Source: Dryocola clanedunensis_A (lineage in GTDB: Bacteria; Pseudomonadota; Gammaproteobacteria; Enterobacterales; Enterobacteriaceae). Taken from it: a stretch of DNA of 64,000 nt. The stretch lies in NCBI GenBank assembly GCA_038405435.1, contig JBBYHZ010000010.1, one strand, 5' to 3'. A program made the translations under genes and the position numbers. The number at the start of each line of letters is the position of its first letter. The stretch's first letter is position 1. Below are positions 17,477 to 26,463 of this stretch, one piece after another. A model generated the notes under the pieces. It saw nothing but the letters and a program-made list of their open reading frames with translations. It ran no database searches and was not told where the DNA came from.

Positions 17477-18346
17477 TCACCAATACTCAGCTTGCCCGGA
17501 TATGGCCTGGTGCAGCGGGGAGAGATTGACGCCTCGCGCAACAAACCCGTGCAGCCATTCCGGGGCTTGCTCAAGCACCTGGCGGGCTGCGGACTCAGTG
17601 TTAAATTCAGCAAACACACAAGCGCCGGTGCCAGTCAGGCGCGACGGCGCGTATTCTAACAGCCAGGAAAGCAGCTCATCAACCTTACGAAATCGTTTTC
17701 TTGCGATAAGCTCACAATCATTACTAAATTCACATTTTAGTAACGTTTCGACAGGGCGGCTCGGCGTATTTCTGGGCAGCTCGGGATCTTTGAAGATAAC
17801 GGGCGTAGGAATGCTCACGCCGGGGTGGGCAACCAGATACCATTTTTCTTCTGGATTAACGGGGGTCAGCTTCTCCCCGACGCCCTCAGCAAAGGCCGCA
17901 TGACCCCGCACAAACACCGGGACGTCCGCCCCAAGCGTGATGCCCAGCTCCGCAAGCTGGTCTTCGCTCAGGCCGTTTTGCCATAAATGGTTCAGCGCAA
18001 CCAGCACCGTTGCCGCATTGGAAGAGCCTCCACCCAGTCCTCCGCCCATCGGCAGGCGTTTTTCAATGCCTAAATCAGCCCCGGCCCCTTCGGGCAGCGT
18101 GCCCAGGCGCAGGGCTTCCCTCTGTAACAGACGGGCTGCGCGAACGATTAGATTCTCTTCGTCCGGGACGCCTTCTATCGGCGTCAGCAGGTTTATTACC
18201 CCGTCGCGGCGCGGCTCGATGGTGATGGTGTCGCCATAATCAAGAAACTGAAACAGCGTCTGCAGATTATGGTAGCCATCTTCACGACGGCCGGTGATAT
18301 ACAGGAAAAGATTCAGTTTTGCCGGGGACGGCCAGCGGGTCTGCAT
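17477..18346 (-). CDS. ispE: 4-diphosphocytidyl-2-C-methyl-D-erythritol kinase
   Basis: 289 residues, GHMP kinase. It phosphorylates CDP-methylerythritol in the MEP route to isoprenoids. Features are WPSPAKLNLFLYITG with the substrate-side lysine, the ATP loop RLPMGGGLGGGSSNAAT and the GTGACVFAEF motif near the C-terminus. The start overlaps the lolB stop by one base, so it is translated in step with lolB; prs follows about 130 bases downstream, as in E. coli. Confidence 0.97.
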   Translation of the reverse strand: MQTRWPSPAKLNLFLYITGRREDGYHNLQTLFQFLDYGDTITIEPRRDGVINLLTPIEGVPDEENLIVRAARLLQREALRLGTLPEGAGADLGIEKRLPMGGGLGGGSSNAATVLVALNHLWQNGLSEDQLAELGITLGADVPVFVRGHAAFAEGVGEKLTPVNPEEKWYLVAHPGVSIPTPVIFKDPELPRNTPSRPVETLLKCEFSNDCELIARKRFRKVDELLSWLLEYAPSRLTGTGACVFAEFNTESAARQVLEQAPEWLHGFVARGVNLSPLHQAISGQAEYW

Positions 18347-18969
18347 TATTTAACGGTCCAGTTATCCATTTTCAGCTTGATGCGCTGGTCGCCTTCGCGC
18401 AGTTCCATATTCGACGGCAGGGACGGCTGCACTTTATCGTCGTAGTCGTTATAAACCACTTTCCAGGTTTTGCCGTCCTGGGTGTAGTTGACTTCGCTCA
18501 GGCGATACTGGCTGTCCAGCTTGTAGTCTGTCGCTTCGCCCGGCAGGCCAAGCATCCACTGGCGCAGGCTGTTAAGCGGGATAGGCATCCCGGTCAGCTT
18601 GCCAACCATCTCTTCGGCGTCGTCGGCAACGTAATGCTTGCCGTTGCGGTCGGTTAACTGCACCTCGCCCGGTTTGGCGTTCAGCTCAAGCTCGGTGCTG
18701 CCTAACGGGTTGGTCAGCAGCAGGCGATATCTGTCCGCTGCGGTTTGCTGCCAGTTAAAGCGCGCGTAAACTTTTTGGCTATCAGAAAGATAGGCAAAAG
18801 CGCCACGGGTCTGATACTGGGTGATTTTTTGCACTTGTTGCTGGTGTTGTAACCACTGCGGCGAGTCCGGGCTTTTGCCAGGACCGGTAGGTTGGTTGAT
18901 TGCACACCCTGCCAGAACCAGGCTTGCGAGGGGCAGAAGGCGCATCAGACGGGCTTTTGGCATTAACAT
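18346..18969 (-). CDS. lolB: outer-membrane lipoprotein receptor LolB
   Basis: 207 residues. The N-terminal lipoprotein signal has lipobox LAGC (Cys22). LolB takes lipoproteins from periplasmic LolA and inserts them into the outer membrane. The body matches E. coli throughout, including QYQTRGAFAYLSD and RYRLLLTNPLGSTELEL. The first ATG (18969) follows AAGGA at 11 bases; a second ATG two codons on is possible. It is divergent from hemA across about 200 bases and leads the lolB-ispE-prs unit. Confidence 0.95.
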   Translation of the reverse strand: MLMPKARLMRLLPLASLVLAGCAINQPTGPGKSPDSPQWLQHQQQVQKITQYQTRGAFAYLSDSQKVYARFNWQQTAADRYRLLLTNPLGSTELELNAKPGEVQLTDRNGKHYVADDAEEMVGKLTGMPIPLNSLRQWMLGLPGEATDYKLDSQYRLSEVNYTQDGKTWKVVYNDYDDKVQPSLPSNMELREGDQRIKLKMDNWTVK

Positions 18970-19171
18970 AGCGCAATGAATCCTTAGAAATCGTTATTGT
19001 AGTCAACCGTTCATGCTAGCGGCGCACAGCCGGGGCGTCTATGGTCAAGTTATCCTAAATCAAAAATTGGCCTGCTACCCCACAAGGAGTGGCTCTCTTT
19101 TATTGAGGGGGCGCATCCTGTATGATGCGCCCAGAAATCCTTATCAACATCGGTATTACTCAGACCGCTCA

Positions 19172-20428
19172 ATGACCCTGTTAGCGCTAGGCATCAACCA
19201 CAAAACTGCTCCCGTATCGCTGCGAGAACGCGTCACGTTTTCGCCGGACACGCTCGACCAGGCTTTAGGTAGCCTGCTTGAACAGCCGAGCGTGCAGGGC
19301 GGCGTCGTGCTGTCTACCTGTAACCGGACCGAGCTTTACCTGAGCGTTGAAGAGCAGGATAACCTCCACGAACAGCTGGTGCGCTGGCTTTGCGACTACC
19401 ACAACCTCAACGAAGAGGAAGTGCGTAAAAGCTTATACTGGCACCACGATAATCACGCCGTCAGCCATCTGATGCGCGTAGCCAGCGGGCTGGATTCGCT
19501 GGTGCTCGGCGAGCCGCAAATCTTAGGCCAGGTGAAAAAGGCGTTTGCCGATTCCCAGAAAGGCCATTCGCTTTCCAGCGAGCTGGAACGCATGTTCCAG
19601 AAATCCTTCTCCGTTGCTAAACGCGTGCGTACCGAAACCGAAATCGGTGCCAGCGCCGTATCCGTGGCGTTTGCCGCCTGTACGCTTGCCCGGCAAATCT
19701 TCGAATCGCTCTCAACGGTTACCGTGCTGCTGGTCGGCGCGGGCGAAACCATTGAGCTGGTTGCCCGGCATCTGCGCGAGCACAACGTGAAGAAGATGGT
19801 TATCGCTAACCGTACCCGCGAGCGGGCACAGCTGCTTGCCGATGAAGTGGGGGCCGAAGTCATCAGCCTGAGCGATATCGACGAACGCCTGGGCGACGCC
19901 GACATCATTATCAGTTCCACCGCCAGCCCGCTGCCGATCATCGGTAAAGGCATGGTTGAACGCGCCCTGAAAGCACGCCGTAACCAGCCGATGCTGCTGG
20001 TGGATATCGCCGTGCCGCGCGACGTGGAGCCGGAGGTGGGTAAGCTTGCCAACGCATACTTATATAGCGTTGATGATTTGCAGGCGATTATTCAGAGCAA
20101 CCTCGCCCAGCGCAAAGCTGCGGCTGTGGAAGCGGAAACGATCGTCGAGCAGGAATGCAGTGAATTTATGGCCTGGCTGCGCGCGCAGAGCGCAACCGAG
20201 ACCATCCGCGATTACCGCAGCCAGGCGGAGCTGATTCGCGACGATCTGGCCGGCAAGGCGCTTGCCGCGCTCTCTCAGGGCGCCGACGCCGAAACCGTAC
20301 TTCAGGATCTGGCATGGAAGTTAACCAATCGCCTGATCCACGCACCAACCAAATCACTTGCGCAGGCTGCCCGTGACGGGGATGACGAACGCCTGCAGAT
20401 CCTTCGTAACAGCCTCGGGCTGGATTAG
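19172..20428 (+). CDS. hemA: glutamyl-tRNA reductase
   Basis: Reduces Glu-tRNA(Glu) to glutamate 1-semialdehyde with NADPH, the first committed step of haem synthesis. 418 residues from ATG 19172 (MTLLALGINHKTAPVSLRERV), identical in length to E. coli. The catalytic cysteine is in VVLSTCNRTELY (Cys50). The NADPH fold has VLLVGAGETIEL, and a C-terminal dimerisation helix follows. An open frame runs 159 bases upstream but has no homology. prfA follows after 35 bases, as in E. coli. Confidence 0.97.
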   Translation: MTLLALGINHKTAPVSLRERVTFSPDTLDQALGSLLEQPSVQGGVVLSTCNRTELYLSVEEQDNLHEQLVRWLCDYHNLNEEEVRKSLYWHHDNHAVSHLMRVASGLDSLVLGEPQILGQVKKAFADSQKGHSLSSELERMFQKSFSVAKRVRTETEIGASAVSVAFAACTLARQIFESLSTVTVLLVGAGETIELVARHLREHNVKKMVIANRTRERAQLLADEVGAEVISLSDIDERLGDADIIISSTASPLPIIGKGMVERALKARRNQPMLLVDIAVPRDVEPEVGKLANAYLYSVDDLQAIIQSNLAQRKAAAVEAETIVEQECSEFMAWLRAQSATETIRDYRSQAELIRDDLAGKALAALSQGADAETVLQDLAWKLTNRLIHAPTKSLAQAARDGDDERLQILRNSLGLD

Positions 20429-20463
20429 CACAACAACTCTTATTACAAGGTGATACACCGCCC

Positions 20464-21546
20464 ATGAAGCCTTCTATTGTTGCCAAACTGGAAGCCTTGC
20501 AGGAGCGCCATGAAGAAGTTCAGGCCCTGCTAGGAGACGCAACCACCATCGCCGATCAGGACCGCTTTCGCGCGCTTTCCCGTGAATACGCCCAGCTGAG
20601 CGATGTCTCGCGTTGTTTCCTGCAATGGCGCCAGGTGCAGGAAGATATTGAAACCGCACAGAGCATGCTCGACGATCCGGAAATGCGCGAAATGGCGCAG
20701 GAAGAGCTCAACGAGGCGAAAAGCGCCAGCGAAGAGTTAGAGCAGCAGTTGCAGGTCCTGCTGCTGCCAAAAGATCCGGATGACGAGCGTAACGCGTTCG
20801 TGGAAGTTCGCGCCGGGACCGGCGGTGACGAAGCCGCGCTGTTTGCCGGTGATTTATTCCGCATGTACAGCCGCTACGCGGAATCCCGCCGCTGGAAAGT
20901 GGAAATCATGAGCGCCAACGAAGGCGAGCACGGCGGCTATAAAGAAGTGATCGCCAAAATCAGCGGCGAGGGCGTTTACGGCCGCCTGAAGTTTGAGTCC
21001 GGCGGCCATCGCGTACAGCGTGTTCCGGCCACGGAATCGCAGGGGCGCATTCATACCTCCGCCTGTACCGTTGCCGTGATGCCGGAAATCCCGGAAGCAG
21101 AGCTGCCGGATATCAACCCCGGCGATTTGCGTATCGATACCTTCCGCTCTTCGGGCGCGGGCGGTCAGCACGTTAACACCACCGACTCCGCAATCCGTAT
21201 TACCCACCTGCCAACCGGCATCGTGGTTGAATGTCAGGACGAACGTTCCCAGCATAAAAACAAAGCGAAGGCGCTCTCCGTGCTCGGTTCGCGCATTCGC
21301 GCGGCGGAAATGGCCAAGCGCCAGCAGGAAGAGGCTTCAACCCGCCGTAACCTGCTGGGCAGCGGCGACCGTTCCGACCGCAACCGCACCTACAACTTCC
21401 CGCAGGGCCGCGTGACCGATCACCGCATCAACGTTACGCTCTACCGCCTGGACGAAGTGATGGAAGGGAAAATCGACGGGCTGATTGAGCCTATCGTGCA
21501 GGAATACCAGGCCGACCAGCTGGCGGCGCTCTCCGAGCAGGATTAA
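20464..21546 (+). CDS. prfA: peptide chain release factor 1
   Basis: 360 residues. It ends translation at UAG and UAA. It carries the stop-codon reading PAT tripeptide in VQRVPATESQG and the peptidyl-transferase GGQ motif at about 233-235 (SSGAGGQHVNTTDSAI). The glutamine is the target of PrmC, which is encoded next and overlaps the stop by one base (TAATG). Part of the conserved hemA-prfA-prmC operon. Confidence 0.98.
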   Translation: MKPSIVAKLEALQERHEEVQALLGDATTIADQDRFRALSREYAQLSDVSRCFLQWRQVQEDIETAQSMLDDPEMREMAQEELNEAKSASEELEQQLQVLLLPKDPDDERNAFVEVRAGTGGDEAALFAGDLFRMYSRYAESRRWKVEIMSANEGEHGGYKEVIAKISGEGVYGRLKFESGGHRVQRVPATESQGRIHTSACTVAVMPEIPEAELPDINPGDLRIDTFRSSGAGGQHVNTTDSAIRITHLPTGIVVECQDERSQHKNKAKALSVLGSRIRAAEMAKRQQEEASTRRNLLGSGDRSDRNRTYNFPQGRVTDHRINVTLYRLDEVMEGKIDGLIEPIVQEYQADQLAALSEQD

Positions 21547-22376
21547 TGGATTTTCAGCACTGGCTTAAACAGGCGATAGCCCGGCTTACTGAAAGTGAAA
21601 GTCCGCGCCGCGACGCGGAAATTTTGCTGGGGTTCATCACTGGAAAAGCCCGCACGTTCATTCTGGCCTTTGGTGAGACGGTGCTTACGACAGCGCAGGA
21701 ACAGCAGCTCGATGAACTGCTGTCACGTCGTTTACGCGGCGAGCCTGTCGCGCATCTGGTAGGGGAGCGAGAATTCTGGTCGCTCCCCCTGCGCGTTTCC
21801 CCCGTCACGCTTATTCCCCGCCCGGATACCGAATGTCTGGTTGAGCAGGCCCTGGCCCGCATGCCCGATGAGCCTTGTGCCGTGCTCGATCTCGGTACGG
21901 GGACGGGGGCGATTGCCCTTGCCCTCGCCAGCGAACGCCCTGACTGTTCCGTTACCGCACTGGATCTCATTCCCGAAGCCGTTGAGCTTGCCCGAGAGAA
22001 TGCCGATCGTCTTGGCATTACCAATATCAGGGTCTTGCAAAGCGACTGGTTTAGTGTGCTCAATAGCCAGCGTTTTTCGATTATTGTCAGCAATCCGCCC
22101 TATATCGACCGCGAGGACCCGCATCTTGCGCAGGGCGACGTGCGTTTTGAGCCGCTCAGCGCGCTGGTTGCTGATAATCACGGGCTTGCGGATTTACACA
22201 CGCTGATTACGTCATCCCGACAGCATCTTGAACCCGGCGGCTGGCTGCTGCTGGAGCATGGCTGGCAGCAGGCGCAGCAGGTACGGCAGCTGTTCAGTGC
22301 CGCCGGTTTCGCTGAGGTTGAGACTTGTCAGGACTACGGCGGTAACGACCGCCTGACACTGGGACGCTATTTTTAA
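21546..22376 (+). CDS. prmC: release factor N5-glutamine methyltransferase
   Basis: 276 residues. It methylates the GGQ glutamine of RF1 and RF2 using S-adenosylmethionine. The SAM-binding loop is VLDLGTGTGAIALAL and the catalytic motif is SNPPYIDRED. The N-terminal helical domain recognises the release factor. Coupled to prfA by a one-base overlap. Confidence 0.97.
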   Translation: MDFQHWLKQAIARLTESESPRRDAEILLGFITGKARTFILAFGETVLTTAQEQQLDELLSRRLRGEPVAHLVGEREFWSLPLRVSPVTLIPRPDTECLVEQALARMPDEPCAVLDLGTGTGAIALALASERPDCSVTALDLIPEAVELARENADRLGITNIRVLQSDWFSVLNSQRFSIIVSNPPYIDREDPHLAQGDVRFEPLSALVADNHGLADLHTLITSSRQHLEPGGWLLLEHGWQQAQQVRQLFSAAGFAEVETCQDYGGNDRLTLGRYF

Positions 22377-22393
22377 GATAAGGAACGCTTTCG

Positions 22394-22789
22394 ATGGCAA
22401 CTTACTTTGCGCTCAAGCATTTGCATATTTTAACGGTCATCATTTCGGTGAGCCTGTTTGTACTACGCTACTGGTGGCAGTACCGCGAAAGCCCGATGTC
22501 CGGCAGGCGCTGGGTGCGCATAGTGCCGCATATCAACGACACCCTTTTGCTGGGCAGCGGTGTCGCACTGGTGATGGTGACGCACTTTTATCCTTTCACC
22601 CCACAGGGGACGTGGCTGACTGAGAAACTGTTTGGCGTTATCATTTACATCGCTTTGGGTTTTATCGTGCTGGGCCGACGCCCGCGCAGCCAGCAGCTAC
22701 GGTGGATTGCCTTCCTGCTGGCCCTGGTGGTGCTCTACATCATCGTTAAACTCGCCACCACAAAAATACCGTTATTGGGGTTTGTATGA
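22394..22789 (+). CDS. sirB2: SirB2-family inner-membrane protein
   Basis: 131 residues with four predicted membrane helices (about 5-23, 46-66, 75-95 and 104-122). It matches the SirB family (E. coli ychQ). The role is not established. It overlaps sirB1 by four bases (ATGA) and stands in the conserved prmC-sirB2-sirB1-kdsA order. Confidence 0.92.
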   Translation: MATYFALKHLHILTVIISVSLFVLRYWWQYRESPMSGRRWVRIVPHINDTLLLGSGVALVMVTHFYPFTPQGTWLTEKLFGVIIYIALGFIVLGRRPRSQQLRWIAFLLALVVLYIIVKLATTKIPLLGFV

Positions 22790-23595
22790 GTCCGTTAGCC
22801 GATTTTGAATTCAATCAGGCGCCGTTATGTGAGGGTATGATTTTAGTTTCGCAGGTGATTCGTGATGATTTTCCCGTTGCGGAAGTGCGTGCGCAGCTGG
22901 ATCAGCTGGTCCGCCAGGCCCGTGAAGATATCTGTGAGGCAGATGATGCCGACCTCCAGCTGGAGAAGCTGCTGGAGCTGTTTTATGGCGAATGGGGCTT
23001 CAAAGATGCGGGAGGCGTTTACCGCCTTTCAGACGCGCTGTGGCTCGATCAGGTCTTAAAGAACCGTCGCGGGAGCGCGGTTTCGCTGGGAGCTATTCTG
23101 CTGTGGATCGCCGAAAGCCTGGATATCCCGCTGATGCCGGTTATCTTCCCGACGCAGCTGATCCTGCGCGGCGACTGGCTGGACGGCGAAATGTGGCTGA
23201 TCAACCCGTTCAACGGCGATACCCTGGACGAGCATACGCTGGAAGTGTGGCTGAAGGGCAACATCAGCCCGGGTGCGGAGCTGTTTGAAGAAGACCTCGA
23301 TGAGTCCGACAATGCCGAGGTGATCCGCAAGCTGCTCGACACGCTGAAATCCGCCCTGATGGAAGAGCGGCAGATGGAGCTGGCGCTTCGCGCAAGTGAA
23401 GCCCTGCTGCAGTTCAACCCCGAAGATCCGTACGAAATCCGCGACCGCGGCCTGATTTACGCCCAGCTCGACTGCGAGCACGTGGCGCTCAGCGATCTCA
23501 GCTATTTCGTTGAGCAGTGCCCTGAAGACCCGGTCAGCGAAATGATCAAGGCGCAAATTAACTCGATTTCGCATAAGCAGATTACCCTGCACTGA
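22786..23595 (+). CDS. sirB1: SirB1 transglutaminase-like/TPR protein
   Basis: 269 residues. Residues about 40-160 are a transglutaminase-like fold (KNRRGSAVSLGAILLWIAE, FPTQLILRG, LINPFNGDTLD) without an evident catalytic cysteine. The C-terminal third has TPR-type helices (LRASEALLQFNPEDPYEIRDRG). Cytoplasmic; function unproven. Also known as ychA. Overlaps sirB2 by four bases. Confidence 0.92.
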   Translation: MSPLADFEFNQAPLCEGMILVSQVIRDDFPVAEVRAQLDQLVRQAREDICEADDADLQLEKLLELFYGEWGFKDAGGVYRLSDALWLDQVLKNRRGSAVSLGAILLWIAESLDIPLMPVIFPTQLILRGDWLDGEMWLINPFNGDTLDEHTLEVWLKGNISPGAELFEEDLDESDNAEVIRKLLDTLKSALMEERQMELALRASEALLQFNPEDPYEIRDRGLIYAQLDCEHVALSDLSYFVEQCPEDPVSEMIKAQINSISHKQITLH

Positions 23596-23635
23596 TGCTA
23601 AGTTTTTACATGTTTCCCAACAAGGCGAGATAAAG

Positions 23636-24490
23636 ATGGAACAAAAAGTGGTTAAGATTGGCGATATCAAGGTCGCAAACGACCTGCCATTTGTGCTGTT
23701 CGGCGGCATGAACGTGCTGGAGTCGCGCGATCTTGCGATGCGCATCTGCGAGCACTACGTGACCGTGACCCAGAAACTGGGTATCCCTTACGTGTTCAAA
23801 GCCTCGTTCGATAAAGCAAACCGTTCATCCATTCACTCTTACCGTGGCCCGGGCCTGGAAGAGGGGATGAAGATTTTCCAGGAGCTGAAGCAAACCTTCG
23901 GCGTGAAAATCATCACTGACGTGCACGAAGCAAGCCAGGCGCAGCCTGTGGCTGACGTGGTAGACGTTATCCAGCTGCCTGCGTTCCTGGCTCGCCAGAC
24001 TGACCTGGTCGAAGCCATGGCGAAAACCGGCGCGGTCATCAACGTGAAGAAACCTCAGTTCGTAAGCCCAGGCCAGATGGGCAACATCGTCGATAAATTC
24101 GAGGAAGGCGGCAACGACCAGATTATTCTCTGCGACCGTGGCGCGAACTTCGGTTACGACAACCTGGTCGTCGACATGCTGGGCTTCAGCGTAATGAAGC
24201 AGGTTTCTAAAGGTTCCCCGGTTATCTTCGACGTTACCCACGCGCTGCAGTGCCGTGACCCGTTTGGCGCGGCGTCCAGCGGTCGTCGTGCTCAGGTTAC
24301 CGAGCTGGCGCGCGCGGGGATGGCAACGGGCCTGGCAGGTCTGTTCATCGAAGCGCACCCGGACCCGGACAACGCCCGCTGCGACGGCCCTTCCGCGCTG
24401 CCGCTGGCGAAGCTCGAGCCGTTCCTCAAGCAGATCAAAGCGATTGACGATCTGGTGAAAGGTTTCGAGCCGCTGGATACCAGCCACTAA
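23636..24490 (+). CDS. kdsA: 3-deoxy-8-phosphooctulonate synthase
   Basis: 284 residues. It condenses phosphoenolpyruvate with arabinose 5-phosphate to make KDO 8-phosphate for lipid A/core. TIM barrel of the DAHP-synthase-like class. Features include ASFDKANRSSIHSYRGPG, VINVKKPQFVSPGQMGN, DVTHALQCRD and FIEAHPDPDNA. It lacks the metal cysteine near the N-terminus and so is the metal-independent form (NVKKPQ). Last gene of the hemA-kdsA group. Confidence 0.97.
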   Translation: MEQKVVKIGDIKVANDLPFVLFGGMNVLESRDLAMRICEHYVTVTQKLGIPYVFKASFDKANRSSIHSYRGPGLEEGMKIFQELKQTFGVKIITDVHEASQAQPVADVVDVIQLPAFLARQTDLVEAMAKTGAVINVKKPQFVSPGQMGNIVDKFEEGGNDQIILCDRGANFGYDNLVVDMLGFSVMKQVSKGSPVIFDVTHALQCRDPFGAASSGRRAQVTELARAGMATGLAGLFIEAHPDPDNARCDGPSALPLAKLEPFLKQIKAIDDLVKGFEPLDTSH

Positions 24491-24502
24491 ATCGCTTTCG
24501 TT

Positions 24503-24567
24503 GATGGATGACGCTTATCCACCCTACAAGTCTTTCGTAGGTCGGATAAGCGGAGCGTCATCCGACA
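24503..24567. repeat. REP/BIME-type inverted repeat pair
   Basis: Two head-to-head units: GGATGACGCTTATCCACCCTAC, and GTAGGTCGGATAAGCGGAGC followed by GTCATCCGAC. This is the best-formed copy of the repeat family in the window, located between convergent kdsA and chaA. The ldr/rdl toxin-antisense repeats found here in E. coli are not present. Confidence 0.7.
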
Positions 24568-24577
24568 GCGCCAAAGT

Positions 24578-24612
24578 AAAAAGCCCTTATCTCGCGATAA
24601 GGGCTTTTTTAT
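24578..24612. terminator. bidirectional terminator kdsA/chaA
   Basis: AAAAAGCCCTTATC / GATAAGGGCTTTTTT hairpin with a short TCGC loop between the two convergent genes. Confidence 0.85.
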
Positions 24613-24625
24613 GTCCGGGGCAAAA

Positions 24626-25729
24626 TCAGGCAAATATCGTCATCAGATAAGCGGCGAACAGCGCAAGGTGAGCCGTCCCGTTGAGAACATTGGTGCGCCC
24701 CGTCGAGAACGAGATCTGACACAGCACCAGCGAGGTCAGCATCACCACCATTTCCGGCTTGCCGAGGCCGAAAATCAGGTCGTTATCTGTGAGCATCGCA
24801 ATCAGCGTTACCGCAGGCACGGTCAGTGAAATCGTTGCCAGCACGGAGCCAAAGAACAGGTTCATGGCGCGCTGTACCTGATTGTTCAGTACCGCCCGCA
24901 GGGCTCCCAGACCTTCCGGGGAGAGGATCAGCAGCGCGACCAGGAAGCCGGTGAACTGCGCCGGAGCATTGAGCGTACCCAGCAGCGACTCCAGCGGCCC
25001 GGCGTTCATCTTGGTGACGGCGATAACCGCAACCAGATGCACAATCAGCCAGGCGGCGTGCCAGGTGCTGCTGTGCGCCGACGGCTTGCCGTGGTGCGGG
25101 TCATCGTCGTCGGCCTCATCTTCATGCTCGTAGACAAACAGGCTCTGGTGCGTTTTGGTCTGGATAAGCAGAAACACGCCGTACATGGCCGCAGAGATTG
25201 CCGCCGCCATCAGCGCCTGCCCGGTGCTGAAATTGCCTTCCGGCAGGGCCGTCGGGAGCACCAGCACAATCACCGCCAGCGGGAACAGCGCTATCAGGTA
25301 CTGTTTGATGCCGAACAGATTCATGTACTGGGTAGCGAATTTTCGGCCGCCCAGCAGCAGGGAGAAGCCCACCAGGCCGCCGGTAACAATCATAATGATG
25401 GAGTAGAGCGTGTCGCGCATCAGCGTCGGCGCGGCATCACCCGTTGCCATTAAGGCGGATATTAAGCTGACTTCAAGGATAACGACGGAAAGGCTGAGGA
25501 TTAAGGAGCCGTAGGGTTCCCCTAAACGGTGGGCCAGCACATCGGCATGGCGGACGACGCTAAAGGCGCTGCTTAAAATACCTACCAGCGCAAGAATATT
25601 GATGCCTATCACCACTGGCAACGACTGGCCGGACCCCCACACCGCCAGTACGGCCAGCGCCAGAATCGGGAAAATGAGAGAACTCTCCTTATGGCGGGTT
25701 TTAACCGCCTCGTGTGCTGTTTTTGTCAT
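24626..25729 (-). CDS. chaA: Na+/K+/Ca2+:H+ antiporter ChaA
   Basis: 367 residues from ATG 25729 (MTKTAHEA; GGAG 8 bases upstream). An in-frame extension to 25903 has no support. CaCA-superfamily exchanger with about 11 membrane helices. Alpha-repeat motifs are visible as GEPYGSLILSLSVVILEVSLI and ALLILSPEGLGALRAVLNN, with an acidic/His cytoplasmic loop EDEADDDDPHHGK between the halves. It expels Na+ or K+ at alkaline pH. The chaB and chaC genes follow in opposite orientation, as in E. coli. Confidence 0.95.
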   Translation of the reverse strand: MTKTAHEAVKTRHKESSLIFPILALAVLAVWGSGQSLPVVIGINILALVGILSSAFSVVRHADVLAHRLGEPYGSLILSLSVVILEVSLISALMATGDAAPTLMRDTLYSIIMIVTGGLVGFSLLLGGRKFATQYMNLFGIKQYLIALFPLAVIVLVLPTALPEGNFSTGQALMAAAISAAMYGVFLLIQTKTHQSLFVYEHEDEADDDDPHHGKPSAHSSTWHAAWLIVHLVAVIAVTKMNAGPLESLLGTLNAPAQFTGFLVALLILSPEGLGALRAVLNNQVQRAMNLFFGSVLATISLTVPAVTLIAMLTDNDLIFGLGKPEMVVMLTSLVLCQISFSTGRTNVLNGTAHLALFAAYLMTIFA

Positions 25730-26010
25730 TCTGATACTCCATTTGCGCGGGTGTTGTGCAATTTCTTCATTATAGTCATAGTTTTTGACGGTAATAACAT
25801 AGCAAAAAACCGCAACAATTCGGAAAAGTTTACCTAATTTTACGGCTTTACCATGGTAATCACCTGAACCTTCCATAAGTAATAACTTTTGGATAATAAC
25901 CATTTTAAAACAGCGTGATAAAAGCTATGGATTAAAGAAAACGGCCATAAACTGGCGTCATCGCCCCGTATGTTTCAGACTTAAGTATTACCCATACAGG
26001 AGACGAACCT

Positions 26011-26241
26011 ATGCCATACAAGAGCAAAAGTGACCTTCCGGACAGCGTGCAAAACGTACTGCCTGCCCATGCGCAGGATATTTACAAAGAGGCGTTTAAC
26101 AGCGCCTGGGACGAATATAAAGATAAAGAAGATCGTAAAGGTGACGCCAGCCGGGAAGAGACGGCCCACAAAGTCGCCTGGGCCGCCGTGAAGCATCAGT
26201 ATGAAAAGGGCGACGACGACAAATGGCACAGGAAAAAGTAG
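26011..26241 (+). CDS. chaB: ChaB family protein
   Basis: 76 residues. It is a small cytoplasmic protein of the ChaB family (LPDSVQNVLPAHAQDIYKEAFNSAWD, then a charged second half ending HKVAWAAVKHQYEKG). It was named a putative regulator of ChaA from gene position; direct evidence is thin. An AGGAG site precedes the ATG. Confidence 0.93.
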   Translation: MPYKSKSDLPDSVQNVLPAHAQDIYKEAFNSAWDEYKDKEDRKGDASREETAHKVAWAAVKHQYEKGDDDKWHRKK

Positions 26242-26323
26242 CGCTGCATAATTGAATGTATTTGCTTCACTTTCCCCATTCCCTCCCTCAGCCTGGCAGG
26301 TTTTGATGACATTTTTATTATTT

Positions 26324-26339
26324 TGTGATCGCCATCAAA
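26324..26339 (+). promoter_or_regulatory. candidate CRP site upstream of chaC
   Basis: TGTGATCGCCATCAAA keeps the TGTGA half and three bases of the TCACA half at the right spacing. It lies about 125-140 bases before the chaC start. Sequence match only. Confidence 0.35.
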
Positions 26340-26463
26340 CTTGCCAGCGACCCGCTAATTGCTTATCGTCAGCAAAATGCTGCTCTATAAGTGAGCAGTA
26401 AATAAAGCCGGGAAGGCGCATCTGACGTAGTCACAGGGAAGTATGCGGTGGCGGAGGTGTATA

